64,000 nt of DNA from an uncultured Pelagibacteraceae bacterium (GTDB lineage Bacteria > Pseudomonadota > Alphaproteobacteria > Pelagibacterales > Pelagibacteraceae): assembly GCA_902601545.1 (NCBI GenBank), contig CACKNR010000001.1:1-64000 (forward strand). Reading direction: 5' to 3'. Positions within the stretch are counted from its first letter, which is position 1; the number at the start of each line of letters is the position of its first letter. Shown piece by piece: positions 53,137-62,762 of this stretch. The notes below the pieces were generated by a model. It was not told the DNA's origin. It made no database searches and saw only the letters and a list, made by a program, of their open reading frames with translations. The position numbers and the translations under genes are program-made.

Positions 53137-53504
53137 TGATACAAATTCAAACAGAACTTACAGTAGCGGATAATACAGGAGCTAAAAGAGTCGAGTGTAT
53201 CAAAGTACTAGGTGGTTCAAAAAGAAGATATGCATCTATAGGCGATATAATAGTTATTAGTGTGAAGGACGCGATACCTAAAGGCAAAGTAAAAAAAGGA
53301 GCTGTTCATAAAGCTGTAGTTGTGAGAACAAGAAAAGAAATTTTTAGAAACGACGGATCAAAAGTACAATTTGATAACAACGCTGTAGTTTTAACAGATG
53401 ATAAAGGTGAACCCATTGGTACAAGAATTTTTGGTCCAGTTACAAGAGAGCTAAGAACAAAAGGGCATACCAAAATAATTTCTCTTGCCCCGGAGGTTTT
53501 ATAA
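53136..53504 (+). CDS. rplN: 50S ribosomal protein L14
   Basis: [33 protein letters not shown]; real start at 53136 rather than track start 53091. Confidence 0.98.
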   Translation: MIQIQTELTVADNTGAKRVECIKVLGGSKRRYASIGDIIVISVKDAIPKGKVKKGAVHKAVVVRTRKEIFRNDGSKVQFDNNAVVLTDDKGEPIGTRIFGPVTRELRTKGHTKIISLAPEVL

Positions 53505-53505
53505 A

Positions 53506-53763
53506 ATGATTTTAAAAAAAGGAACTCAAGTTAAAATAATTGCTGGAAAAGACAAAGGAAAATCTGGAGAGATCTTAGAATTGAACAGAAAGCTAGATAA
53601 AGTTAAAGTTAAATCAGTAAATATTGTTAAAAAACATTTAAAACCAACAAAAGAAAATAAGGGTGGAATTATCTCAAAAGAAAGCTTTATACATCAATCC
53701 AATGTTAAAAATATTGTTACAAAGACAGACAAAAAAGAAAAAAAGACTGTAGGTAAAAAATGA
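53506..53763 (+). CDS. rplX: 50S ribosomal protein L24
   Basis: LKKGTQVKIIAGKDKGKSGEILELNRK; start at 53506 preferred over 53485. Confidence 0.96.
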   Translation: MILKKGTQVKIIAGKDKGKSGEILELNRKLDKVKVKSVNIVKKHLKPTKENKGGIISKESFIHQSNVKNIVTKTDKKEKKTVGKK

Positions 53764-54311
53764 CACCAAGATTAAAAACTGCTTATGAGAAAGATATCGT
53801 GACAAAATTAATGGGAAAACTATCTTTAAAAAATAAACATGAAGTCCCTAAAATTAATAAAATTATTTTGAATATGGGCTTAGGAGAGGACGCTGCAGAT
53901 AATAAAAAATTAAAAGCATGTTCTGAAGATTTAGCTCTTATAAGCGGACAAAAGCCAGTCACTACAAAATTTAAAAAATCGATATCAAACTTTAAAACTA
54001 GAAAAGGTTCAAATGCCGGGATAAAGGTGACTTTAAGATCTTATAAAATGTATGAATTTATAGATAGATTAGTTAATATAGCTTTACCAAGAATTAAGGA
54101 TTTTAGAGGCTTGTCTTCAAAAGGCGTTGATGATTCGTGTAATTATTCATTTGGCATTAAAGAACATATAATTTTTCCAGAAATAAATTTCGATAAAGTT
54201 GATAAAATAAGAGGTTTGGATGTAACTATAGTTACTTCAAGCAAAAATAAAATAGGCACAATTGAACTTTTAAAAGAATTTAATTTTCCAATAAACGATA
54301 AAAAAAACTGA
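53760..54311 (+). CDS. rplE: 50S ribosomal protein L5
   Basis: [44 protein letters not shown]. Confidence 0.97.
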   Translation: MTPRLKTAYEKDIVTKLMGKLSLKNKHEVPKINKIILNMGLGEDAADNKKLKACSEDLALISGQKPVTTKFKKSISNFKTRKGSNAGIKVTLRSYKMYEFIDRLVNIALPRIKDFRGLSSKGVDDSCNYSFGIKEHIIFPEINFDKVDKIRGLDVTIVTSSKNKIGTIELLKEFNFPINDKKN

Positions 54312-54318
54312 GGTAAAT

Positions 54319-54624
54319 ATGGCAAAAATAAGCGCAATACAAAAAAATTTGAAAAGAATAAAACTTGCTAAAAGGTATGCAAAGAAAAGAGCAGCCTTAA
54401 AGAAAATAATTAATAATAAAAAATTAGAACTTTCTGAAAGATTTGAGGCTCAACTGAAATTAAACAAATTACCGAAAAATTCATCTAAAATAAGAATTAG
54501 AAACAGATGTGAAATTTCTGGAAGACCTCATGGAGTTTACAGAAAATTAAAAATATCAAGAATAGCACTAAGGGACATGGCATCCTCTGGTAAAATTCCT
54601 GGAATAACAAAATCAAGTTGGTAG
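54319..54624 (+). CDS. rpsN: 30S ribosomal protein S14
   Basis: [41 protein letters not shown]. Confidence 0.98.
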   Translation: MAKISAIQKNLKRIKLAKRYAKKRAALKKIINNKKLELSERFEAQLKLNKLPKNSSKIRIRNRCEISGRPHGVYRKLKISRIALRDMASSGKIPGITKSSW

Positions 54625-54631
54625 GAGGATT

Positions 54632-55030
54632 ATGGCATTTACAGACCCGATAGGAGATATGTTTTCAAGAATCAGAAATGGACAAATGAGATCTTTAAAC
54701 TCAATTGTTGTGCCATCATCAAATTTTAGAAAAAATATCTTAGAAATTTTAAAAAATGAAGGTTATATAAAAGATTTTTTTATTGAGAAAACAGAAAATA
54801 ATAAAATTAGCTTAAAAATATCTCTTAAGTATTATGAAGGATTTCCTGTAATTAAGGAGATAAGAAGAATTTCAAAACCAGGCAGAAGAGTATACTCAAG
54901 AGCAACAAGTATTCCAAAAGTGATGAACGGTTTAGGTTTAGCAATTCTCTCAACACCAAAAGGAGTGATGAGTGACGCTGAAGCGAGGAAAAACAATGTG
55001 GGTGGGGAAATAATTTGTAGGGTATTTTAA
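54632..55030 (+). CDS. rpsH: 30S ribosomal protein S8
   Basis: DPIGDMFSRIRNGQ; STPKGVMSDAEARKNNVGGEIICRVF. Confidence 0.97.
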   Translation: MAFTDPIGDMFSRIRNGQMRSLNSIVVPSSNFRKNILEILKNEGYIKDFFIEKTENNKISLKISLKYYEGFPVIKEIRRISKPGRRVYSRATSIPKVMNGLGLAILSTPKGVMSDAEARKNNVGGEIICRVF

Positions 55031-55572
55031 TGTCTAAAATTGGTAAAAAAAATATAATTATTCCTAAAGAGTCTTCAATAAAAATCGAAGGTTCTAATTT
55101 AACTATATCTGGACCAAAAGGAACAAAAAAATTAACTATTAATGATAAAATATTTTCATCTAAACTTGTTGAAGGTAAATTTGAACTGAAGCCATTAGAA
55201 AAAAAAATTGATAAAAAAACATCAATAATGTGGGGTACATTTAGAAGTTTGGTTAATAACGCTGTCACGGGTGTTTCTGCTGGGCATGAAAAAATTTTAG
55301 AATTAAGCGGTGTTGGTTTTAGAGCAAATCTTAAAGGGAATATATTAAATCTTCAAATTGGATTTAGCCATGATGTTAATTTTAATATACCAAAAGAGAT
55401 TAAAATTAGTGTTGAAAAACAAACCACAATTAAAATAAGTGGAGTAGATAAGGAACTTGTGTCTAAAGTCGCAGCAGATATTAAAAATTTGAAACCTGTT
55501 GAGCCTTATAAAGCGAAAGGAATTAAAGAAAAGGGTCAATACGTTTTAAGAAAAGAGGGAAAAAAGAAATAA
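55030..55572 (+). CDS. rplF: 50S ribosomal protein L6
   Basis: MSKIGKKNIIIPKES; GVGFRANLKGN; EPYKAKGIK. Confidence 0.97.
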   Translation: MSKIGKKNIIIPKESSIKIEGSNLTISGPKGTKKLTINDKIFSSKLVEGKFELKPLEKKIDKKTSIMWGTFRSLVNNAVTGVSAGHEKILELSGVGFRANLKGNILNLQIGFSHDVNFNIPKEIKISVEKQTTIKISGVDKELVSKVAADIKNLKPVEPYKAKGIKEKGQYVLRKEGKKK

Positions 55573-55925
55573 TGAAAAAAATTAATAGTAAGGATAAAAG
55601 AAAAATTAGAAATAGGAAAAAACTCAAATCAGTTAATTTAGGAAGATTTCGAATTTCTGTTTCTAAGTCAATAAATAATTTATCTGCACAAATAATTGAT
55701 GATGAAAAAAAACGAACTTTAGTATCTGTTTCGTCAATAGAAAAAGAACTTAAACAAAAAAAGTTAAAAAAAATGGAAAAGTCTATAATTTTAGGAGAGA
55801 TTTTAGCAAAAAGAGCTAAAGAAAAAAATATCACACAAGTTTATTTTGATAGAGGCGCCCATAAGTATCACGGTAGAGTAAAAAATTTTGCAGAAACATT
55901 GAGAAAGAATGGATTAAAATTTTAA
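55572..55925 (+). CDS. rplR: 50S ribosomal protein L18
   Basis: C-terminal [31 protein letters not shown]. Confidence 0.96.
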   Translation: MKKINSKDKRKIRNRKKLKSVNLGRFRISVSKSINNLSAQIIDDEKKRTLVSVSSIEKELKQKKLKKMEKSIILGEILAKRAKEKNITQVYFDRGAHKYHGRVKNFAETLRKNGLKF

Positions 55926-55926
55926 T

Positions 55927-56463
55927 ATGATAGAAAATAATAAAAAAACTGAAAATTTAAGAGAAAAAAGTGATATCAAGGAAAAATTGGTAGCAATAAA
56001 TAGAATTACTAAAGTAGTTAAGGGAGGAAGAAGATTTGGTTTTGCAGCATTAGTTGTTGTTGGAAATCAAAAAGGTTCTATAGGTATTGGTCAAGGAAAG
56101 TCAAAACAAGTTCCAGATGCAATTAAAAAAGCTACTGAAGTAGCTAAAAGAAATTTAATTAAGATACCTCTAAAGGAGGGAAGAACATTACATCATGACG
56201 TAAAGGGAAAAAACGGCTCTGGGAAAGTCTTTTTAAGAGCTGCTCCTGCTGGTACGGGTATTATCGCAGGTGGAGCAATAAGATCTGTTTGTGAGGTATT
56301 AGGCATCCAAGATGTTGTTGCTAAATCACTGGGATCAGCAAATCCACACAATGTTCTTAAAGCTTGTGTTAATGGATTGAAATCTCAAAATTCGCCAAAA
56401 ATTCTCTCTGCGATTAGGGGAAAAAAAATTTCTGAAATAATTGTAAAAAGAGAGGCTAAATAG
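55927..56463 (+). CDS. rpsE: 30S ribosomal protein S5
   Basis: [46 protein letters not shown]. Confidence 0.97.
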   Translation: MIENNKKTENLREKSDIKEKLVAINRITKVVKGGRRFGFAALVVVGNQKGSIGIGQGKSKQVPDAIKKATEVAKRNLIKIPLKEGRTLHHDVKGKNGSGKVFLRAAPAGTGIIAGGAIRSVCEVLGIQDVVAKSLGSANPHNVLKACVNGLKSQNSPKILSAIRGKKISEIIVKREAK

Positions 56464-56916
56464 ATGAATTTAAATAGCTTAGTTAAAAATAATAAAAAAA
56501 AAATTAGAGTTGGTCGAGGAATTGGTTCAGGTAAGGGAAAAACTTCTTCAAGAGGGCATAAAGGTCAAAAATCAAGATCAGGTGTAGCAATTAAAAGTTT
56601 TGAAGGAGGCCAAATGCCATTATATAGAAGACTTCCAAAAAGAGGATTTAAGACATTTGCAAAAGAAAAAATTGCAATTTTAAATCTCTCAAAATTACAA
56701 ATTATTTTAGAAAAAAATAAAGATAGTATAAAAAATAATCTTGATCTAAAGTTACTAAAAGAAAAAAAGCTTATAAATAAAAAATACCAGAAATTAAAAA
56801 TCCTTGGATCTGGAGAAATAAAAAAAAATATTGAAATAACAGCTCATTTTGCCTCAAAACAAGCTTTGGCTAAAATCGAAAAAGTAGGCGGTAAATTAAG
56901 CATTGTTAAGAAATAA
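56464..56916 (+). CDS. rplO: 50S ribosomal protein L15
   Basis: RVGRGIGSGKGKTSSRGHKGQKSRSGVAIKSFEGGQMPLYRRLPKRGF. Confidence 0.97.
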   Translation: MNLNSLVKNNKKKIRVGRGIGSGKGKTSSRGHKGQKSRSGVAIKSFEGGQMPLYRRLPKRGFKTFAKEKIAILNLSKLQIILEKNKDSIKNNLDLKLLKEKKLINKKYQKLKILGSGEIKKNIEITAHFASKQALAKIEKVGGKLSIVKK

Positions 56917-56921
56917 AATTT

Positions 56922-58226
56922 ATGTCAAGTGAAGCTTTAAACACTGCAGGTGCTTTTAGTCAGGCTAAAGACTTAAAAAATAGAATATTTTTCACTATTT
57001 TAATATTAATAATTTACAGATTGGGGACGTATGTTCCGCTTTCTGGGATAGATCCATTGGCATTAAAAGAAATCATGTCCACTAGCCAAAAAGGATTACT
57101 TGGCATGTTCAATATGTTTTCAGGGGGAGCAGTAACAAGAATGGCAATATTTGCACTAGGTATTATGCCTTATATATCTTCTGCTATCATAGTTCAATTA
57201 CTTACGGGTGTTTCTGATTATTTCAAAAATCTAAAGGAGCAAGGCGAAATAGGAAGAAAAAAAATTACTCAGATCACAAGATATGGAACAGTTTTAATAG
57301 CGTGTCTTCAAGGGTATGGTGTTTCAGTTGGACTTGAAAATGCAGGAAATCTTGTGATTGAACCTGGTCTTTCGTTTAGGTTAATTACCACTTTATCACT
57401 TGTAGCGGGAACAACATTCTTAATGTGGCTAGGAGAACAAATTACTTTGAGAGGAGTTGGAAACGGAATTTCATTAATCATTTTTTCAGGAATCGTAGCA
57501 GAAATACCCAGAGCACTAGCATCTACTTTTGAACTAGGACGAACTGGAGCCCTTTCAGCATTAATGATTGTTGGAATATTTGTTTTAGTAATTTTGACTG
57601 TTTTATTCATTGTTTTCTTTGAGAGAGCAATGAGAAAAATATTAATTAATTATCCCAAAAGACAAGTTGGAAATAAAATGTATGGAGGTGAGTCCTCACA
57701 TTTACCTTTAAAAATAAATACTGCAGGTGTTATTCCAGCAATATTTGCATCTGCTTTGTTATTGTTGCCTATAACTATATCTAATTTTGGATTTGCAGAG
57801 TCTGATACTTTTTTAAAGATATCGTCGCTGTTCACGCAAGGACAACCTTTATATATGTTGCTTTATGCTTCGGGTATAATTTTTTTCTGTTTTTTTTACA
57901 CATCTATTGTATTTAATCCAAAAGAGACAGCAGAAAACTTGAGAAAATATGGAGGTTATATTCCAGGTATTAGACCAGGTGAAAGAACAGCAGAATACAT
58001 TGATACAATTTTAACACGTTTGACAACTGTTGGAGCTATTTATTTAACTTTTGTATGTTTGATGCCTGAATTTTTAATTGCAAAGTATCCAATTCCATTT
58101 TATTTAGGGGGAACCTCAATATTAATTGTTGTAGTAGTTGCTATGGATACAGTAACACAAGTTCAAACTAGATTAATGAGTTCACAATACGAGTCATTAA
58201 TAAAAAAAGCAAAATTTGGAAAATAA
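56922..58226 (+). CDS. secY: Preprotein translocase subunit SecY
   Basis: RIFFTILILIIYRLGTYVPLSGID; GIMPYISSAIIVQLL; ENLRKYGGYIPGIRPGERTAEYID. Confidence 0.98.
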   Translation: MSSEALNTAGAFSQAKDLKNRIFFTILILIIYRLGTYVPLSGIDPLALKEIMSTSQKGLLGMFNMFSGGAVTRMAIFALGIMPYISSAIIVQLLTGVSDYFKNLKEQGEIGRKKITQITRYGTVLIACLQGYGVSVGLENAGNLVIEPGLSFRLITTLSLVAGTTFLMWLGEQITLRGVGNGISLIIFSGIVAEIPRALASTFELGRTGALSALMIVGIFVLVILTVLFIVFFERAMRKILINYPKRQVGNKMYGGESSHLPLKINTAGVIPAIFASALLLLPITISNFGFAESDTFLKISSLFTQGQPLYMLLYASGIIFFCFFYTSIVFNPKETAENLRKYGGYIPGIRPGERTAEYIDTILTRLTTVGAIYLTFVCLMPEFLIAKYPIPFYLGGTSILIVVVVAMDTVTQVQTRLMSSQYESLIKKAKFGK

Positions 58227-58234
58227 TTAATTAA

Positions 58235-58807
58235 ATGAATTTAGTTATTTTTGGACCTCCAGGAGCAGGCAAAGGAACTCAATCAAAATTTATCGTAAAT
58301 GAGTTTAACTTATATCAATTATCTACTGGAGATCTTTTACGTAATGAAATTAAAAATAAAACTGAATTAGGATTAAAGATATCATCAATTATAAATTCAG
58401 GTGAACTTGTTTCTGATGAAATTGTTGGTAGTTTAATTGAAAAATTTATATCAAATGAAAAATATCAAAATAAAATCATATTCGATGGATATCCAAGAAC
58501 TTTATCACAAGCTCAAAACTTAGATAAACTATTAAAAAAATATCATCAAAAAATCGATATGGTATTAAAATTGTCTGTAAGCTTAGAATCAGTCAAAAAG
58601 AGAATACGAGAAAGACAAATCCAAGAAAAAAGAACAGATGATAATGAAGATATTGCAATTAAAAGATTTAAAAATTATGAGAAATCTTCAGAACAAGTAT
58701 TAGATTATTATAAGCAAACTAATTTGCTTAAGGTTGTAAATGGTGAGTCGGGTATAGCTGAAATTAGTATTGAAATTAGCGAGTTAATTAAGAGTATCAA
58801 GGGTTGA
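58235..58807 (+). CDS. adk: Adenylate kinase
   Basis: FGPPGAGKGTQSKFI; FDGYPRTLSQAQNL. Confidence 0.95.
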   Translation: MNLVIFGPPGAGKGTQSKFIVNEFNLYQLSTGDLLRNEIKNKTELGLKISSIINSGELVSDEIVGSLIEKFISNEKYQNKIIFDGYPRTLSQAQNLDKLLKKYHQKIDMVLKLSVSLESVKKRIRERQIQEKRTDDNEDIAIKRFKNYEKSSEQVLDYYKQTNLLKVVNGESGIAEISIEISELIKSIKG

Positions 58808-58831
58808 CTTTAAATGATTTCACAATATAAA
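58804..58831 (+). promoter_or_regulatory. Sigma70-like internal promoter before rpsM (TTGACT-N16-TATAAA)
   Basis: -35 overlaps the adk stop codon; -10 TATAAA 58826-58831. Confidence 0.6.
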
Positions 58832-58859
58832 TACGCAGGAAACTTAAAATCATAAATTT

Positions 58860-59243
58860 ATGGCTCGAATAGCAGGAATAAATATTCCACAAAACAAGAT
58901 TGTCAGTATAGCTCTTACATACATTCACGGAATTGGACCTCATTCATCTAAAAAAATCTGCGAAAAATTAAATATCCCAGAGTCTAAACGAGTAAATGAT
59001 TTGTCAGAAGATCAAGTTTTAAAAATAAGAGAATTTATCGATGCCAATTATAAAGTAGAAGGTGATCTTAGAAGAGAAGTATCAGTAAATATTAAAAGGC
59101 TAGTGGATCTTGCGTGTTATAGAGGATCAAGACATAAAAAAAAATTACCTGTTAGAGGTCAAAGAACACAATGTAACGCAAGGACTAGAAAAGGGAAAGC
59201 AATAGCAATAGCTGGAAAAAAATTAACCCCATTAAAAAAATAA
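58860..59243 (+). CDS. rpsM: 30S ribosomal protein S13
   Basis: [41 protein letters not shown]. Confidence 0.98.
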   Translation: MARIAGINIPQNKIVSIALTYIHGIGPHSSKKICEKLNIPESKRVNDLSEDQVLKIREFIDANYKVEGDLRREVSVNIKRLVDLACYRGSRHKKKLPVRGQRTQCNARTRKGKAIAIAGKKLTPLKK

Positions 59244-59250
59244 ATTTTTT

Positions 59251-59697
59251 ATGAGTAAAATAAATCAAAAAAATGAACAAACTAAGGAAGTAAAAAAAAC
59301 AGAAACTAAAAAGATTTCTACTTTTAAAAAAAAAAAGAAAATTAAAAAGAATATTGTTTCTGGTATAGCTTACGTCTATTCAACTTTTAATAATACCATT
59401 ATTTCAATAGCAGATGAAAACGGAAATGTTCTTTCATGGTCATCTGCTGGAGCAAAAGGATTTAAAGGATCTCGAAAGTCTACACCATATGCAGCTCAAG
59501 TAGCAGCTGATGACGCAGGTGCAAAAGCTTACGAGCAAGGAGTTAGAACTCTTAATGTTCAAGTGAAGGGACCAGGCTCTGGAAGAGAAACTGCTTTAAG
59601 ATCATTACAATCTCGGGGTTTTAAAATTTTATCGATCAAAGATACCACGCCAATGCCACATAACGGTGCAAGACCACCTAAAAGAAGGAGAGTATAA
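59251..59697 (+). CDS. rpsK: 30S ribosomal protein S11 (with Lys-rich N-terminal extension)
   Basis: [54 protein letters not shown]. Confidence 0.97.
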   Translation: MSKINQKNEQTKEVKKTETKKISTFKKKKKIKKNIVSGIAYVYSTFNNTIISIADENGNVLSWSSAGAKGFKGSRKSTPYAAQVAADDAGAKAYEQGVRTLNVQVKGPGSGRETALRSLQSRGFKILSIKDTTPMPHNGARPPKRRRV

Positions 59698-59699
59698 TT

Positions 59700-60734
59700 A
59701 TGCAACCATCGTCAAATATAATTGATAAAAATTGGAAAGCACTCATTAAACCGAGTAAGCTAGAGATATCAAGTAATGAGGATAAAACTATTGCAAAAGT
59801 CATAGCAGAACCATTAGAAAAAGGTTTTGGGCAAACAATTGGAAATTCACTTAGAAGAATATTACTTTCTTCAATTCAAGGTGCAGCAGTTACAGCAATT
59901 CAAATTGATGGTGTTTTACATGAGTTTTCATCTATTAAAGGTGTAAGAGAGGACGTGACTGACATTGTCCTTAATGTAAAAAATCTCGCAATAAAATCAT
60001 CAACATCTAATCCAAAGAAAATAATATTGGATATAAAAGGACCAAAAGAAGTTAAAGCTAAAGATATCACGCTCGTCCCAGAAGTTGAAATTTTAAATCC
60101 TGATCAAACTATATGTAATTTAGATGAAAAGACACATTTCCACATGGAGTTAATGGTCAGCACAGGAAAAGGTTACGTTCAAGCGCCAAAAAATAAGGGT
60201 GAGGACAGTCCATTAGGTTTAATATCAATAGACTCATTATTTAGTCCAGTTAAAAAAGTATCATTTTCAGTAGAGAATACTAGAGCTGGAAGTGCATTAG
60301 ATTATGATAAGTTAATTATGACAGTAGAGACAAATGGTACAGTCGACGCAGAAGATGCAATTGCATATTCAGCTAGAATATTTCAGGATCAGCTTGCCAT
60401 GTTTGTAAATTTTGAGGATCCTCAAGAAATAGTTAAAGAAGTAAAATCTTCAGAACCAGAGTTTAATAGGAATTTATTGAAACGTGTGGAGGAATTAGAA
60501 TTATCAGTGAGATCCATGAATTGTCTAAAGAATGATAATATTATTTATATAGGTGATTTAGTTCAAAAAACTGAACCTGAAATGTTAAGAACCCCTAATT
60601 TTGGAAGAAAATCTCTGAATGAGATCAAAGAAGTTTTAAATACAATGTCCTTGTATCTAGGTATGGAAATTCCCAACTGGCCGCCAGATAATATCGCAGA
60701 ATTGTCAAAAAAACTTGAGGAAAATAGCTACTAA
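59700..60734 (+). CDS. rpoA: DNA-directed RNA polymerase subunit alpha
   Basis: [43 protein letters not shown]. Confidence 0.98.
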   Translation: MQPSSNIIDKNWKALIKPSKLEISSNEDKTIAKVIAEPLEKGFGQTIGNSLRRILLSSIQGAAVTAIQIDGVLHEFSSIKGVREDVTDIVLNVKNLAIKSSTSNPKKIILDIKGPKEVKAKDITLVPEVEILNPDQTICNLDEKTHFHMELMVSTGKGYVQAPKNKGEDSPLGLISIDSLFSPVKKVSFSVENTRAGSALDYDKLIMTVETNGTVDAEDAIAYSARIFQDQLAMFVNFEDPQEIVKEVKSSEPEFNRNLLKRVEELELSVRSMNCLKNDNIIYIGDLVQKTEPEMLRTPNFGRKSLNEIKEVLNTMSLYLGMEIPNWPPDNIAELSKKLEENSY

Positions 60735-61183
60735 TGAGACATGGTCTTGGATATAGAAAATTAAACAAAACAAGTGAACACAGAAAAGCCTTGTTTAAGA
60801 ATATGCTTAATTCATTGATAAAATATGAGCAAATTATTACCACTTTACCTAAAGCAAAAGAGCTTAAACCTCAAATAGACAAAGTAATTACAATAGGAAA
60901 AAATAATAAGCTTAGTAATAAGAAAAGGTTATTTTCAAAATTACAAGATAAAAAATCAGTTACAAAAGTTTTCAATGAACTATCAAAAAGATATAATTCA
61001 AGAAAAGGTGGCTATTCAAGAGTTTTGAAGGCTGGGTTTAGGACAGGAGATGATGCACCAATGGCTGTTATAGAGTTAATTGACAGAAATCCTGAAGCCA
61101 AAAAAGTTGATAAACCAAAAAAAACTGAAACAAAAGATAAAAAAAAAGAGGCTCAACAAGAGCCCAAAGTTGCAAGTAAATAA
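60734..61183 (+). CDS. rplQ: 50S ribosomal protein L17
   Basis: [45 protein letters not shown]. Confidence 0.98.
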   Translation: MRHGLGYRKLNKTSEHRKALFKNMLNSLIKYEQIITTLPKAKELKPQIDKVITIGKNNKLSNKKRLFSKLQDKKSVTKVFNELSKRYNSRKGGYSRVLKAGFRTGDDAPMAVIELIDRNPEAKKVDKPKKTETKDKKKEAQQEPKVASK

Positions 61184-61194
61184 ATTAAGCTTTC

Positions 61195-62094
61195 ATGCCT
61201 AAATCATATACTGTAGACGATGATTATAATGATTCACGTCTAGATAAATGGTTTAAAAACAAAATAATAAACTTACCACACTCTTTATTAGAAAAAATAT
61301 TAAGACAGAATAAAGTAAAAGTTAATAAAAAAAAAACTAAATCATCTTATAGACTTCAGAAAGGCGATTTGATTGAGATTTATGATATATCTAAATTAAA
61401 ACCGGTAGATAAAAAAGAAAAGATTAAATATTTACCTAAAAAAAAAGAAATTGGTACCTATGATGATTATATAATAGAAGATAATGAAAATTTTATAGTA
61501 ATTAACAAACCAACTGGTATACCAGTTCAATCAGGCACAAAATCTTTTAAAAATATCATAGACATATTAAAGAATTCAAAATACTTTGAAAATTCAAAAC
61601 CTTTCATTGTCCATAGATTAGACAAAGAAACATCTGGAATTTTAATAATTGCTAAAAATAGAAGATACGCTCAATTATTTACCTCGCTTTTTAGGATAAG
61701 GAAAATTCATAAAACTTATTTAGCGATAGTATATGGAAAAATTAATAAATCTATAAAAGTGATGAAGGACGAATTAATTTATTACGAAAATAATAAAAAA
61801 ATTTATCAAAAAGCTGTATCAAATCTTAAAATAATTAAGTCGAATGATGGTTATTCATATTTGGAGTTAAACCCAATTACAGGAAGAAAGCATCAATTAA
61901 GAAAACAATTACTTAAAATTGGATGTCCAATAATAGGGGATGATAAATATTTTTTAAATGATAGAAAAAGAATGAAAACAAAAAATCTTATGTTACATGC
62001 ATATAAAATAAAATTTATGATAAACAATATCCAGTACAATTTTAAAGCAAAATATAATAATTTATTTGAAGATTTTCTAAAAAAAAATATCTAA
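61195..62094 (+). CDS. RluC/RluD family 23S rRNA pseudouridine synthase
   Basis: S4-like N-terminus; PFIVHRLDKETSGILIIAKN (HRLDxxTSG); GRKHQLRKQL. Confidence 0.9.
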   Translation: MPKSYTVDDDYNDSRLDKWFKNKIINLPHSLLEKILRQNKVKVNKKKTKSSYRLQKGDLIEIYDISKLKPVDKKEKIKYLPKKKEIGTYDDYIIEDNENFIVINKPTGIPVQSGTKSFKNIIDILKNSKYFENSKPFIVHRLDKETSGILIIAKNRRYAQLFTSLFRIRKIHKTYLAIVYGKINKSIKVMKDELIYYENNKKIYQKAVSNLKIIKSNDGYSYLELNPITGRKHQLRKQLLKIGCPIIGDDKYFLNDRKRMKTKNLMLHAYKIKFMINNIQYNFKAKYNNLFEDFLKKNI

Positions 62095-62702
62095 ATATTG
62101 TTAATATTTTTAATAAAAATATTTGCCAAATTATTTTCAAATTTTTTAGGTTTGACTGAAATTAAATCAAATATAGAAGTAATCTTTTTATTATCTAAAC
62201 CGCAAGGAATAATTTTTAAATATTGATTTAAATTATTTGAAATATTTATTGAACAACCATGATAAGCCACCCACCTAGATACTCTAATGCCTATTGCTGC
62301 AATTTTTTTATCTTTTACCCAAATGCCTATATTTTTCTTATCATTTTTGGATTGAATTTTATAATTCTTTAAAAATTGTATTATACTTTTTTCTATTGAA
62401 TCGATTAATTTTCTTATGTCCTTCTTTCTTCTGTTTAAATCGATAACAAAGTAAACAATTTTTTGACCAGGGTTATGAAGTGTGATTTTGCCCCCTCTAC
62501 TTGATTTAACTATTTTTATTTTTTTATCTAATATTTCTTTTTTGTTGAAACTTACTCCAGCAGTGTAAGTAGTTGGGTGCTCTAGGATCCATAATAATTC
62601 TCTATTTGTACCATTTTTTACTTCCTCAACTCTTTTATTGAGATAAAGCATTGCCATTTTAAAGGGAATACGTTTTTTGCTAATTTTAATTTCTATACTC
62701 AT
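62091..62702 (-). CDS. lipB: Lipoyl(octanoyl) transferase
   Basis: RGGKITLHNPGQKIVYFVIDL; KIAAIGIRVSRWVAYHGCSIN; IIPCGL. Confidence 0.88.
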   Translation of the reverse strand: MSIEIKISKKRIPFKMAMLYLNKRVEEVKNGTNRELLWILEHPTTYTAGVSFNKKEILDKKIKIVKSSRGGKITLHNPGQKIVYFVIDLNRRKKDIRKLIDSIEKSIIQFLKNYKIQSKNDKKNIGIWVKDKKIAAIGIRVSRWVAYHGCSINISNNLNQYLKIIPCGLDNKKITSIFDLISVKPKKFENNLANIFIKNINNI

Positions 62703-62762
62703 TTAATTTGAATTTTACCATTATATAGACTATTAGTCTCAAAAAAACTTAAAGAGGTATTT

